Shown here one piece after another: positions 52,925-63,936 of a stretch of DNA of 64,000 bases; positions within the stretch are counted from its first letter, which is position 1; each line of letters starts with the position of its first letter. The notes under the pieces were generated by a model that saw only the letters and a program-made list of their open reading frames with translations, was not told the origin of the DNA and searched no databases. Origin of the DNA: Sphingomonas sp. (GTDB lineage Bacteria; Pseudomonadota; Alphaproteobacteria; Sphingomonadales; Sphingomonadaceae); the NCBI GenBank assembly GCA_013001055.1, contig JABDNH010000007.1, positions 62,001 to 126,000 on the forward strand, in the 5' to 3' direction. The position numbers and the translations under genes were made by a program.

Positions 52925-53546
52925 TGAAACGTGCCTCCAGCTTCTCCAGCCCGGCGCGGGTGATGACCAGCGTCTCGTGGCGGAGGATGTCATAGACGTT
53001 GGCACCGGCCGCCGGCATCAGGTTGATGCTCGAAATATTGGCCGACGCACGCGCAAAGCCGACATTGACCGCTTCGCCGTCGACGACGAGGTTGGTCTTG
53101 CCAAAACCCAGCTTGTCGAGCTTGGCCGACAGCGCCTTGGTCTTGGCATCACCGTTCATGTCGAGGTCCGACACGACGATCAGCTTGCCGTCCTTGGCCT
53201 TGCTCGAGAGCGCCATCTTGAGACCCAGCACGCGGATCTTCTTGTTGAGGCTCGACGAGAAGGTGCGGGCGCGAGCGCCGTGGGCCTTACCACCGCCGAC
53301 AAAAATCGGCGCACGGCGCGAACCGTGACGGGCGTTACCCGAACCCTTCTGGCGGCCGAACTTGGCGCCAGTGCGCGCAACATCGCTACGCTCGCGGGTC
53401 GCACGTGCCGGGGCACGGCGATTGACGAGCTGCCACGTCACGACGCGGTGAAGAATGTCTTCGCGAGGCTCGACGCCGAAAATCTCGTCGTTGAGCTGGA
53501 CGTCACCGTCCGCTTTCGCGTCGAGGGTCTGTACCTTGACCTTCAT
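52917..53546 (-). CDS. rplD: 50S ribosomal protein L4
   Basis: The 209-residue product shows the L4 pattern: [47 protein letters not shown] is the long loop that lines the exit tunnel, followed by [18 protein letters not shown] and the C-terminal [24 protein letters not shown]. In enterobacteria L4 represses its own operon through the S10 leader; a hairpin between rpsJ and rplC here is a possible analogue. It is 3 nt behind rplC. Confidence 0.97.
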   Translation of the reverse strand: MKVKVQTLDAKADGDVQLNDEIFGVEPREDILHRVVTWQLVNRRAPARATRERSDVARTGAKFGRQKGSGNARHGSRRAPIFVGGGKAHGARARTFSSSLNKKIRVLGLKMALSSKAKDGKLIVVSDLDMNGDAKTKALSAKLDKLGFGKTNLVVDGEAVNVGFARASANISSINLMPAAGANVYDILRHETLVITRAGLEKLEARFNG

Positions 53547-53549
53547 CGC

Positions 53550-54401
53550 TTATTCCTTGCCTTCTTCGGCGTCGGGCTTTGCGCCCTCGTCCGACTTGTT
53601 ATCGTCAGCGGTCTGCTCGGCAGCCATCGCTTCGACTTCGGCCTGGGTCGGGCTCGGTGCAGCTTCCTGCACGGCACCTTCTTCCACAAAGCCTGCGGGC
53701 GCGTCGTCCGAAGCAACTTCATCCGCATTGCGGCGCATGGCGGCGGGGAAGGGAACACCTTCCGGCAGCGGCACCTTGACCGCGTCCTTGACCATCAGCC
53801 AGCCACCCTTCGGTCCGGGCACCGAGCCCTTGACGAAGATGAGGCCGCGCTCGACGTCGGTGCGGACGATCATGAGGTTCTGCTGGGTGCGATTGCGCGC
53901 GCCCATGTGGCCGGCCATCTTCTTGCCCTTGAAGACGCGGCCCGGATCCTGACGGTTACCCGTCGAACCGTGCGAACGGTGCGAGATCGAGACGCCGTGG
54001 GTGGCCCGCAGACCGCCGAAGCCCCAACGCTTCATGGCGCCCGCGAAACCCTTACCCTGGGTCACGCCCGAAATGTCGACCATCTGGCCCGCGATGAAGT
54101 GGTCGGCGGTGATGTTCGCGCCGATATCGAGCAGCGCGTCTTCAGAGACGCGGAACTCGACGACCTTCATCTTGGGTTCGATCTTGTTCTTGCCGTACTG
54201 GACACGCTGCGGCTTGGCGACATTCTTCGCCTTCGCCTTGCCGGCACCCAGGGCAACGGCACAATAGCCGTCTCTATCTTCTTCGCGACGACCGACGACC
54301 TGCAGTTCGTCCAGCTTAAGAACGGTCACAGGCACGTGCCTGCCGTCTTCCTGGAACAAACGGGTCATGCCCATCTTTTTCGCGATCACGCCAGTGCGCA
54401 T
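53550..54401 (-). CDS. rplC: 50S ribosomal protein L3 with acidic C-terminal tail
   Basis: The 283-residue product contains a normal L3 core: [16 protein letters not shown] at the start, [50 protein letters not shown] (the signature with the methylated glutamine region) and [13 protein letters not shown]. From about residue 225 a tail of some 59 residues rich in glutamate, aspartate and alanine follows ([34 protein letters not shown]). It is absent from E. coli L3 and opposite in charge to the S17 tail. A 239-nt spacer separates it from rpsJ. Confidence 0.97.
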   Translation of the reverse strand: MRTGVIAKKMGMTRLFQEDGRHVPVTVLKLDELQVVGRREEDRDGYCAVALGAGKAKAKNVAKPQRVQYGKNKIEPKMKVVEFRVSEDALLDIGANITADHFIAGQMVDISGVTQGKGFAGAMKRWGFGGLRATHGVSISHRSHGSTGNRQDPGRVFKGKKMAGHMGARNRTQQNLMIVRTDVERGLIFVKGSVPGPKGGWLMVKDAVKVPLPEGVPFPAAMRRNADEVASDDAPAGFVEEGAVQEAAPSPTQAEVEAMAAEQTADDNKSDEGAKPDAEEGKE

Positions 54402-54474
54402 GATCTCACACTCCCATCAGAGGCCCAGCCCGGAACTGCCCGGACAGGGCGTGCGACCCATTGATAAATGCGAA

Positions 54475-54516
54475 CCCCCGCTTGGGTCGTTCCTTCCGAT
54501 GGGAAGGAGGCGGGGG
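54475..54516 (-). promoter_or_regulatory. Two-tier hairpin in the rpsJ-rplC spacer
   Basis: In the 239-nt gap between rpsJ and rplC, an outer 7-bp stem (CCCCCGC at 54475-54481, GCGGGGG at 54510-54516) encloses an inner 7-bp stem (TCCTTCC at 54491-54497, GGAAGGA at 54502-54508) with a GATG loop and an asymmetric bulge. All 14 pairs are exact. It lies 74 nt before the rplC start, has no U-run after it, and could be a regulatory leader for L3-L4-L23 expression. Confidence 0.5.
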
Positions 54517-54640
54517 ACGCAGACCGCAGCACCAAAGATGCTGCCCGGTATCCCTTGTTTCCTCCCGGCTCACGCCGGTGGCGGCCTCGGTGTCCCGATG
54601 CCGTTTGCCAAATCAGCTATGTTGCTGAGTTGGCGGCCCT

Positions 54641-54952
54641 TTAGGCCAGTTTGATCTCTACGTCCACCCCTGCAGCAAGATCGAGCTTCATCAAAGCGTC
54701 GACCGTCTGCGGCGTCGGCTGCACGATATCGAGCAGGCGCTTGTAGGTGCGGACCTCGAACTGTTCGCGCGACTTCTTGTCGATGTGCGGCGAACGGTTC
54801 ACGGTGAACTTCTCGATGCGCGTCGGCAGCGGGATAGGACCGCGGATCAGCGCGCCGGTACGACGAGCCGTGTCTGCAATATCGCCAGTAGCCTGATCCA
54901 ATACGCGATGATCAAAAGCCTTGAGACGAATCCGAATGTTTTGCGTTTCCAT
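54641..54952 (-). CDS. rpsJ: 30S ribosomal protein S10
   Basis: The 103-residue product from ATG 54952 begins [20 protein letters not shown] and has [41 protein letters not shown], the family signature; S10 (NusE) also joins the NusB antitermination complex. A GTG two codons upstream (54958) is a possible start. It heads the S10 part of the cluster, but here it is separated from rplC by a structured 239-nt spacer instead of the usual short gap. Confidence 0.97.
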   Translation of the reverse strand: METQNIRIRLKAFDHRVLDQATGDIADTARRTGALIRGPIPLPTRIEKFTVNRSPHIDKKSREQFEVRTYKRLLDIVQPTPQTVDALMKLDLAAGVDVEIKLA

Positions 54953-55076
54953 ATCCACTTACCGATGCGAAAGAGCCAAACCCCTTTTTCCTGTTGGATC
55001 GGGGGTCACCAATTAAACTTCAAACGAAAGGCCGCGTCTTACAGCCAAGTAGCTGAACGCGACCTTGAATACAGTC

Positions 55077-55109
55077 GCGCGGGTCGATGAGCGAATCACC
55101 GACCCGCGC
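55077..55109 (-). promoter_or_regulatory. Ten-bp hairpin between tuf and rpsJ
   Basis: GCGCGGGTCG (55077-55086) and CGACCCGCGC (55100-55109) pair perfectly around a 13-base loop, 16 nt after the tuf stop codon. The sequence after it on the minus strand has no T-run, so a classical terminator is unlikely. It may be an attenuator, an RNase processing site or a 3' stabiliser at the border between the str and S10 operons. Confidence 0.45.
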
Positions 55110-55125
55110 GCTGTGTGGGCCTATA

Positions 55126-56316
55126 TTACGCCGTGATCTTGCCGACAACCCCTGCGCCGACGGTACGACCGCCTTCACGGATTGCGAAACGAAGACCCTG
55201 GTCCATAGCGATCGGAGCGATCAGCTTAACACCCAGCGAGACATTGTCGCCCGGCATGACCATTTCCGTGCCGTCGGGAAGGGTGATTTCACCCGTCACG
55301 TCGGTGGTACGGAAGTAGAACTGCGGACGATAGTTCGCGAAGAACGGCGTGTGACGGCCGCCTTCGTCCTTCGACAGGACGTAGACTTCGGCTTCGAAGT
55401 CGGTGTGCGGCGTGATCGAACCCGGAGCAGCCAGAACCTGGCCACGCTCGACTTCTTCGCGGGCGACGCCGCGGATCAGCGCACCGATGTTGTCGCCAGC
55501 CTGGCCCTGGTCGAGCAGCTTGCGGAACATTTCAACGCCCGTGACGGTCGTCTTGGTGGTGTCCTTGATGCCGACGATTTCGACTTCGTCGCCAACGTTC
55601 ACGATACCGGTTTCGACACGGCCGGTGACAACCGTACCACGACCCGAAATCGAGAACACGTCTTCGATCGGCATCAGGAACGGCTTGTCCAGCGGACGAT
55701 CCGGCTCGGGGATCCACTCGTCGACGGCAGCCATCAGCTTGAGAATGGCTTCCTGACCGATTTCGCGGTTGCTGTCTTCCAGAGCAGCAAGCGCCGAACC
55801 GGCGATGATCGGAATGTTGTCGCCGTCGAAGTCGCGCTTCGAAAGTTCTTCGCGGATTTCGAGTTCGACGAGCTCGAGCAGCTCGGGATCGTCGACCTGG
55901 TCGACCTTGTTGAGCCACACGACCATGGTCGGCACGCCGACCTGCTTGGCGAGCAGGATGTGCTCCTTGGTCTGCGGCATGGGGCCGTCAGCAGCCGAAA
56001 CGACGAGGATCGCGCCGTCCATCTGGGCGGCACCGGTGATCATGTTCTTCACATAGTCAGCGTGACCCGGGCAGTCGACGTGCGCGTAGTGACGGTTTTC
56101 CGTCTCGTACTCGACGTGTGCGGTCGAGATGGTGATACCACGCTCGCGCTCTTCGGGCGCCTTGTCGATGTTTGCGAAATCGACAGCTTCCGACGAACCC
56201 GATTCCGCGAGCGTCTTGGTGATCGCTGCGGTCAGCGAGGTCTTACCATGGTCGACGTGACCGATGGTGCCGATGTTCACGTGCGGTTTGTTCCGCTCAA
56301 ATTTTGCCTTCGCCAT
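55126..56316 (-). CDS. tuf: Elongation factor Tu
   Basis: EF-Tu brings aminoacyl-tRNA to the ribosome. The 396-residue protein begins [31 protein letters not shown] (G1), with [15 protein letters not shown] (G2), DCPGHADYV (G3) and [21 protein letters not shown] (G4). Domains 2 and 3 ([50 protein letters not shown]) are complete. It is the only tuf copy in this window and lies in the str position after fusA, with a 91-nt gap. Confidence 0.98.
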   Translation of the reverse strand: MAKAKFERNKPHVNIGTIGHVDHGKTSLTAAITKTLAESGSSEAVDFANIDKAPEERERGITISTAHVEYETENRHYAHVDCPGHADYVKNMITGAAQMDGAILVVSAADGPMPQTKEHILLAKQVGVPTMVVWLNKVDQVDDPELLELVELEIREELSKRDFDGDNIPIIAGSALAALEDSNREIGQEAILKLMAAVDEWIPEPDRPLDKPFLMPIEDVFSISGRGTVVTGRVETGIVNVGDEVEIVGIKDTTKTTVTGVEMFRKLLDQGQAGDNIGALIRGVAREEVERGQVLAAPGSITPHTDFEAEVYVLSKDEGGRHTPFFANYRPQFYFRTTDVTGEITLPDGTEMVMPGDNVSLGVKLIAPIAMDQGLRFAIREGGRTVGAGVVGKITA

Positions 56317-56407
56317 GTAAAGCCTCTTCTTCTTCTAAAATTTTCCTCGGGCGGCACGCCCTCTGACGCGCGCCCTTAACGACCTTTTTCGTGAATGACC
56401 AGCCCGA

Positions 56408-58501
<2,094 letters not shown>

Positions 58502-58563
58502 GTGATCTCTTTCCTTTAATGTGATGACCGGCGCCAAGATGGCAGCCGGCCATGACGTGTCTG

Positions 58564-59034
58564 TTACCAGCGATAGTGGCTGAAGGCGCGGTTGGCTTCG
58601 GCCATCCGGTGCGTGTCTTCGCGCTTTTTCACTGCATTGCCGCGGTTCTGCGCCGCATCCATCAGTTCGCCCGAAAGGCGCGCCGCCATGGTCTTTTCGG
58701 CGCGGCTGCGCGCAGCCGAAATCAGCCAGCGAATGGCCAGCGCCTGGGCACGCTCGGGGCGAACCTCGACCGGCACCTGATAGGTGGCACCACCAACACG
58801 GCGGCTGCGGACCTCAATGCCCGGCTTGATGTTGTTCAGCGCTTCATGGAACACAGCCAGCGGCTCGGTCTTCATGCGGGCTTCGACATTGTCGAGCGCA
58901 CCGTAGACAATATGTTCAGCAACCGACTTCTTACCGTCGAGCATGATGTTGTTCATGAATTTCGACAGGATGAGGTCCCCGAACTTGGGATCGGGGAGAA
59001 TGACGCGCTTTTCTGGGCGACGACGACGGGACAT
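58564..59034 (-). CDS. rpsG: 30S ribosomal protein S7
   Basis: The 156-residue product begins [40 protein letters not shown] and contains [30 protein letters not shown], the family signature. S7 starts assembly of the 30S head and in E. coli represses the str operon through the rpsL-rpsG spacer; here that spacer is 59 nt. The length is normal. Confidence 0.98.
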   Translation of the reverse strand: MSRRRRPEKRVILPDPKFGDLILSKFMNNIMLDGKKSVAEHIVYGALDNVEARMKTEPLAVFHEALNNIKPGIEVRSRRVGGATYQVPVEVRPERAQALAIRWLISAARSRAEKTMAARLSGELMDAAQNRGNAVKKREDTHRMAEANRAFSHYRW

Positions 59035-59093
59035 ATTCTTATCCTTTTATAGAGCGGCGTGCCGGCCAATCGGCGGCACCACCGACGATCCAG

Positions 59094-59465
59094 TTACTTG
59101 GGACGCTTGGCGCCGTACTTCGAACGGCTCTGACGGCGGTCCTTGACACCCTGCGTGTCGAGCACGCCGCGCAGCACGTGGTAGCGCACGCCCGGAAGGT
59201 CGCGCACACGGCCGCCGCGGATCAGCACGACGCTGTGCTCCTGGAGGTTGTGGCCTTCGCCCGGGATGTAGCTGATCACTTCGCGGCTGTTGGTCAGGCG
59301 GACCTTCGCAACCTTGCGCAGCGCCGAGTTCGGCTTTTTCGGGGTCGTCGTATAGACGCGGGTGCAGACGCCGCGCTTTTGCGGGTTCTGCTCCATCGCA
59401 GGGACCTTGCTCTTGGTCTTCTGCAGCGTGCGGCCCTTGCGGACCAACTGGTTAATCGTCGGCAT
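59094..59465 (-). CDS. rpsL: 30S ribosomal protein S12 (Arg at position 88)
   Basis: The 123-residue product from ATG 59465 begins [20 protein letters not shown] and contains [13 protein letters not shown] with the decoding-centre Lys43 intact. [17 protein letters not shown] places arginine (codon CGC at 59204-59202) at position 88, where E. coli and Mycobacterium have lysine; K88R there gives streptomycin resistance. S12 shapes decoding accuracy. It is the first gene of the str-S10-spc run, preceded by a leader with several hairpins. Confidence 0.97.
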   Translation of the reverse strand: MPTINQLVRKGRTLQKTKSKVPAMEQNPQKRGVCTRVYTTTPKKPNSALRKVAKVRLTNSREVISYIPGEGHNLQEHSVVLIRGGRVRDLPGVRYHVLRGVLDTQGVKDRRQSRSKYGAKRPK

Positions 59466-59487
59466 GAAGCCTTCACCTTTCATCATG

Positions 59488-59575
59488 CCGGGAATGTCCC
59501 GGCGGTTACTTTGCCATGTGCATGAAAAGACGAAGGCTAGGCCTCCCGGTCTCTTGCCGGGCGGACAACCCTTCG
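59488..59575 (-). promoter_or_regulatory. Structured 5' leader of rpsL
   Basis: Upstream of rpsL on the coding strand are two hairpins: CCGGGA-ATG-TCCCGG (59488-59502), 23 nt before the start codon, and a larger one with outer stem CGAAGG/CCTTCG (59531-59536 and 59570-59575) and inner stem CCCGG/CCGGG (59545-59549 and 59557-59561). A further stem, CGGGGGC/GCCCCCG, lies at 59641-59669. Together they suggest a structured leader; the promoter itself was not identified. Confidence 0.4.
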
Positions 59576-59721
59576 CGGCACATGCCAATGTTCAGCTCTT
59601 GTCCTGGTTCGCGCGCCGGATTCGGAGCGTTCGCGTCGGACGGGGGCGCCATTAGGGGATGAGCCCCCGCGCGTCAACACCATGTGGGGTGGTTTGCGCG
59701 CAAATCAAGCGCGCCGGAATG

Positions 59722-60771
59722 TCATCGGAGCGGCACCGTGATGCGCGCAAAGAAGCCCGGCTCGTCGGAGTTGAACTCGACGGTCGCGTGGAGCTGGCGG
59801 GAAAGCGAACTGATCAGTGCACGTCCGATACCTGATCCCGGCGGTTTTTCGGGATCGACCAGGCCAGGCCCGTTATCCCGATATACGATGATCATGTCTT
59901 CATCACCCGCTTCGATATCGACGGCAATGCGCGGCGCGTCGGTATCACCGAAGGCATGCTTGAAGCTGTTCAGGGTCAGCTCGTTGATCGCCAGCGCCAA
60001 TGGCGTCGCCTTGTTCGTGGCGAGGAGCGCGCGCCCTTTTTGTTTCAGGTTGAGATCGACTGCGCGTTCGGCGGGCAACGTTTTGACCAGCTCTATCACC
60101 ATATCGCCGATCATCCCGACGACCTCGATCTCGCTGTGCGTTCCCAGTTCGTAAAGCCGGCGGTGGATATCGGCGAGGACCATCACGCGAGAACCGGCGT
60201 CCTTGAACGACTGTGCCGCCGCTTCATCCTTACTGGATCGCGCATGCAACGACAGCATGCCTTGAACCAACGCCAGGTTGTTTTTCACGCGGTGATTGAC
60301 CTCGAGCAGCAGCAGCTCACGCGCCTCCAAAGCAAGTTTGAGTTTCCGTTCGGTCGCCAGTTCGGCTGTCCGATCGGCCAGGGTCAGTACCGAGGCAACC
60401 TGTTTGCCGTCCCGATCCAGCACGGGCCGCGCCGTGCCGATCGCGTCCACGATCTCGCCGTCGGGTCGCTTTATCTTCCAATGCGCATGCTCGACGACTT
60501 CGCCATCGCGCACCGCCTTGGCGAGCGGGAGGTCGGCCGGCGGATAGGGCTTCTCGTCAACCGTAAGGAGTTGGTATTGCTCGGCATAGTTTTCCGGTTT
60601 CACCGACAATCTCCGTACGCCATGGATCAACGCCGCAGCATCATTAACAAAGATGAGCGCTCCCTTCGCGTCGGCCACGATCACGCCTTCGCCCAGCTGG
60701 TTCAGCGCGGCGACAAGCAGCCGCTGCGAGGCTTCGTCATCGAAGCGGAAGTCGAATCTCTCTGCGGCCAT
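59722..60771 (-). CDS. PAS-domain sensor histidine kinase, HisKA_2 type
   Basis: From ATG 60771 the 349-residue protein has a PAS domain (about residues 18-130; GEGVIVADAKGALIFVNDAAALI), a HisKA_2 dimerisation/phosphoacceptor domain with LLLLEVNHRVKNNLALVQ (the histidine in VNHRVKN) and a HATPase domain (LAINELTLNSFKHAFGD as N-box, DNGPGL and GSGIGRALI as G-boxes). This class is typical of alphaproteobacterial general-stress and light-response pathways (PhyR partners), but no phyR or ecfG gene is nearby. It has no membrane segment, so it is cytoplasmic. A start at 60843 is less likely. Confidence 0.9.
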   Translation of the reverse strand: MAAERFDFRFDDEASQRLLVAALNQLGEGVIVADAKGALIFVNDAAALIHGVRRLSVKPENYAEQYQLLTVDEKPYPPADLPLAKAVRDGEVVEHAHWKIKRPDGEIVDAIGTARPVLDRDGKQVASVLTLADRTAELATERKLKLALEARELLLLEVNHRVKNNLALVQGMLSLHARSSKDEAAAQSFKDAGSRVMVLADIHRRLYELGTHSEIEVVGMIGDMVIELVKTLPAERAVDLNLKQKGRALLATNKATPLALAINELTLNSFKHAFGDTDAPRIAVDIEAGDEDMIIVYRDNGPGLVDPEKPPGSGIGRALISSLSRQLHATVEFNSDEPGFFARITVPLR

Positions 60772-60890
60772 GCGGTCGTGGCTAGCCCTTCTCGTTGACG
60801 TGAACGGAAAGGCCGTAGCCCAAATTATTACGCCTGCATACAAATGATCCCGGACTCAGATGGGTTGTCGGGCTGGCGCGTTTTGAGGCC

Positions 60891-61283
60891 CTATTGGAGC
60901 GGAGCTTCAGCGGTGCCGGACAATGAGGGCGGATTGCCGCGCGGGAAAACCGGTGCCGGCATCGGGCTGGCGCCGCCACGCCCGTCGCGGCGGTTCATCA
61001 GTTCATTGACAAAGCGCACAAGCTCATGTCGCGCGGTCGCCTTTCCACAGCCACCCCGTGAGGCGGCAAGCAACTGCTGGAATTTCTCGATATCTTCGAC
61101 ACAGAGCAGGTCGCTGTCCATTAGCGTCTTCATCTGCACCAACGCCTTTTGGACGAGCTTGTCGGTGAACGCGTTGAGCGCGGACGAATTAAGACGCCGC
61201 GCACCGCGGCGCTTCCTCGAACTAGAAGGAATGTCGTGCTTCGGTGGCATCGCAGCCAATTTATCATTGAACGCCGCGCTCAC
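60891..61283 (-). CDS. Small basic protein, function unknown
   Basis: The frame opens with GTG at 61283, six bases after the amidohydrolase stop, with TAAGG upstream; ATG 61250 is an alternative. The product of up to 130 residues has a basic N-terminus (SSSRKRRGARRLNSS), a helical middle (AFTDKLVQKALVQMKTLMDSDLL, ARHELVRFVNELMNRR) and a proline/glycine-rich end (PMPAPVFPRGNPPS). No domain is recognised. Its place directly after two exported amidohydrolases suggests the same transcript. Confidence 0.6.
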   Translation of the reverse strand: MSAAFNDKLAAMPPKHDIPSSSRKRRGARRLNSSALNAFTDKLVQKALVQMKTLMDSDLLCVEDIEKFQQLLAASRGGCGKATARHELVRFVNELMNRRDGRGGASPMPAPVFPRGNPPSLSGTAEAPLQ

Positions 61284-61289
61284 CGAACC

Positions 61290-62600
61290 TTATTCGACGA
61301 CCGTCCCCCGGGCCATCACGAACTGCATGTCCTTATATACCGACTCATCGCTGAGTGGATCGCCGTTGACGGCGACGATATCCGCGCTCTTGCCCACCTC
61401 GATCGTGCCGATCTCGTCTGACAAGCCGAGCAGGTCGGCCGCGTTGAGCGTGGCGGCGATAAGCGCGCTTTCGGGCGTCATGCCGTTTTCAACCATCAAG
61501 CGGAATTCATCGGCATTTTCGCCGTGCCGCCATACGCCAGCATCGGTACCAAACGCGATTTTCACGCCAGCGGGAACAAGGTCCTGCAGCGACTTTCCCG
61601 TGATCTCGATGCGCCACTGGATCTTCTCGGCCACCGATGGCGCCTCGTTTTCAAGCCCCGCCGCGACCCGCGTCACATAGCTGTTCACCGTCATCAGCGT
61701 CGGTACGTAATAGGTATCGCTGTTGGCCCAAGTGCGGATCAACTCGTCCGACATGATGGTGGCGTGTTCGATGCTGTCGACGCCGAGTTCGAGCGCCATC
61801 AGCGCCCCGTCTGCGCCGTGCGCGTGGACCGCAACCTTCTTGTCATAGAGCCGCGCGGTTTCGACGATGGCGCGGGCTTCATCCATGTGCATCTGCGCAC
61901 CCAGCCCGGCCCCGATGCGGCTGTTGACGCCGCCGGTGATCGCGAACTTGATGACATCGGCTCCATTGGCGACCTGTTCGCGCACCGCGCGGCGACAATC
62001 GGCCGGTCCGTCACAGGTATTGCCCGAGGCATCGAACATCGGACGAAAATCGGGCTTGAGCCCCACCGCCCCGTCCATGTGACCCGCGGTCGTTGAAATC
62101 GGCTTTCCCGCATCGATGATGCGCGGCCCCATCACGAGTCCTTCGGCGACAGCATTGGACAAGGCTTCGGTCGAGCCCGTGCCATCCCCCATGTTGCGCA
62201 CCGTGGTGAAGCCTGCGCGCAGCGTCTTCATGCCGTTCACGTAGGCATTGAGCGTGAACCAGTTATCGGAGCGCACCATATCCTCGATGAGCCCGGCATT
62301 GCCCGTCGTGTCGGAGGCAAGATGCACGTGGCTGTCGATCAGCCCCGGCAGAACGGTCTTGTCCGACAGGTCGATCAGGGTCGCGCCCGCCGGTGCGGGT
62401 TGCAGCCCGTCGACGACGGAAACGATGCGGCCATTGTCGACCGTGATGGTCGACGGCCCGCGCACGTCCTCGCCCGGCACCGCGACCAGCCGGCCGGCAT
62501 GGATGACCTGCGGCTCGGCCAGCGCCGTTCCCGCAAGCAGGCCTGCGGCCAGACCGGTGGCAAGTCCCGTGGCTATTCGTCTCTTGGTTTCAGGGCCCAT
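61290..62600 (-). CDS. Exported amidohydrolase (COG1228-type dipeptidase/carboxypeptidase-like)
   Basis: From ATG 62600 the 436-residue protein has a signal peptide (RIATGLATGLAAGLLAGTALA) and an amidohydrolase barrel. Metal-ligand motifs are SHVHLASD (HxH), a lysine in VIKFAITGG, HAHGADG, IEHATIMSD and FGTDAGV with the catalytic aspartate. Relatives in the COG1228 group cleave Xaa-Pro or Xaa-Arg/Lys peptides, so a periplasmic peptide-hydrolysing role is plausible but not certain. The start overlaps the end of the upstream paralogue by 28 nt. Confidence 0.9.
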   Translation of the reverse strand: MGPETKRRIATGLATGLAAGLLAGTALAEPQVIHAGRLVAVPGEDVRGPSTITVDNGRIVSVVDGLQPAPAGATLIDLSDKTVLPGLIDSHVHLASDTTGNAGLIEDMVRSDNWFTLNAYVNGMKTLRAGFTTVRNMGDGTGSTEALSNAVAEGLVMGPRIIDAGKPISTTAGHMDGAVGLKPDFRPMFDASGNTCDGPADCRRAVREQVANGADVIKFAITGGVNSRIGAGLGAQMHMDEARAIVETARLYDKKVAVHAHGADGALMALELGVDSIEHATIMSDELIRTWANSDTYYVPTLMTVNSYVTRVAAGLENEAPSVAEKIQWRIEITGKSLQDLVPAGVKIAFGTDAGVWRHGENADEFRLMVENGMTPESALIAATLNAADLLGLSDEIGTIEVGKSADIVAVNGDPLSDESVYKDMQFVMARGTVVE

Positions 62601-63883
62601 GGGGTCATCTCCTCTACGGGCACTCCGCCCTTCAATACGGCCGCCGGGCTTTCGACGGTTTCGATATTCGCCAGCGGATCGCCCGCGACCACGACCATGT
62701 CGGCATAGCGTCCGATCTCGATCACACCGACATCGGCTTCGCGGCCAAGCGCCTCGGCTCCATTTTTCGTACCCGCCTGGATCGCCTCCAGCGGCGTCAT
62801 GCCATATTCGACCATCACGGCGAATTGGCCTGGCACCCAACTGGGCGGCATCACGCCGACATCGCTGGCAAATACCATGCGCACACCCGCTTCATGGGCT
62901 TTGCGGAAGTTGTCGCGCTGCGCCTGCGCTATCTCGCGATCCTTGCGCAAGTTTTCGGGCAATGTGCCGGTGCTTGTCCCCATCGCCTGCGTATAATCGG
63001 TGTTGCGGATATCCATCGAATACCAGACGGGCTTGTCGCGATCGACCGCCATACGGATGCCTTCGTCGTCGACCAGGCTGGCATGCTCGATCGTGTCGAT
63101 CCCCGCCGCGATGGCGCGGCGAATGCCTTCTGCGCCGTGCGCATGGGCAGCAGAGCGAAGGCCCCATTGTTCGGCCTCGGATGCCACCGCGCGCAATTCA
63201 GCGACCGAGAGCTGCGGCTGCCCTGGCTCGGTATTGACAGAGAAGACGCCGCCGGTGGCACATACCTTGATGACCTCGGCGCCATACTTACGCTGGTGAC
63301 GAACCTGGTATTTGAGCTCGTCGGGAGTGTCGCCAATGCCTTCTTCCTTGCCTTCCTTGGCAAGGCTCGGCGGCAGGAAGCTGCTGTCGCAATGCCCGCC
63401 AGTCGCTCCCAGCGAATAGCCTGCGGGGACGATGCGCGGGCCGACGACATAGCCGTCCTCGATCGCCTGCTTGAGTCCTACGCCGATGCGGTCGCGGCTG
63501 CCGAGCATCCGCACGGTCGTAAAGCCGTTTTCCAGCATCGCCCGCGCCGTTGGTACCGAGGTTATGGCCCAGAAACTGTCGGTCTTCTGGTAGCGCCGAT
63601 AGCCGCGAATATTGGCGGGGGAGGAGAAATGCACATGCATGTCGATAAAGCCCGGCAGCAGCGTCATGCCGGGATAATCGATTCGCCGGTCCTCTTCGCC
63701 AAGCACCGGCATCGCACTCGTCTCGATCGAGACGATCCGTCCGTCATCGCCTACCCGAACGACTGGATCGTCGATATAGCGGCCGGTTTCCACGTCGAGA
63801 TAGCGGTCCGCTACGATGTATGTGTCGGCCAGCGCTCCGGTGGGTAACGCGACACCAAGAGCAACAAGTAAAGCAAGACGCAT
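62573..63883 (-). CDS. Exported amidohydrolase, tandem paralogue
   Basis: This 436-residue protein begins with a signal peptide (MRLALLVALGVALPTGALA) and has the same amidohydrolase pattern as its neighbour: DMHVHFSSP (HxH), a lysine in VIKVCATGG, SAAHAHGAEG, IEHASLVDD and FASDVGV with the catalytic aspartate. It differs by an insert near GATGGHCDSSFLPP and by overall divergence, so the pair is an old duplication. They overlap by 28 nt and must be co-expressed. Substrates are probably short peptides or cyclic amides in the periplasm. Confidence 0.9.
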   Translation of the reverse strand: MRLALLVALGVALPTGALADTYIVADRYLDVETGRYIDDPVVRVGDDGRIVSIETSAMPVLGEEDRRIDYPGMTLLPGFIDMHVHFSSPANIRGYRRYQKTDSFWAITSVPTARAMLENGFTTVRMLGSRDRIGVGLKQAIEDGYVVGPRIVPAGYSLGATGGHCDSSFLPPSLAKEGKEEGIGDTPDELKYQVRHQRKYGAEVIKVCATGGVFSVNTEPGQPQLSVAELRAVASEAEQWGLRSAAHAHGAEGIRRAIAAGIDTIEHASLVDDEGIRMAVDRDKPVWYSMDIRNTDYTQAMGTSTGTLPENLRKDREIAQAQRDNFRKAHEAGVRMVFASDVGVMPPSWVPGQFAVMVEYGMTPLEAIQAGTKNGAEALGREADVGVIEIGRYADMVVVAGDPLANIETVESPAAVLKGGVPVEEMTPWALKPRDE

Positions 63884-63936
63884 GAGATTCCCCTGTAACT
63901 GCGGGGCAAATTAGCGCGGCGCTGGGAAACGGCAAG

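Noticed and set aside
52977-54464. 495-codon frame antisense to rplD-rplC
   Set aside because: Covers two certain ribosomal protein genes on the other strand and reads as low-complexity His/Arg/Asp-rich sequence.
55087-56379. 430-codon frame antisense to tuf
   Set aside because: High GC and strong codon bias of tuf leave the opposite frame open; composition is that of a shadow frame and no motif is present.
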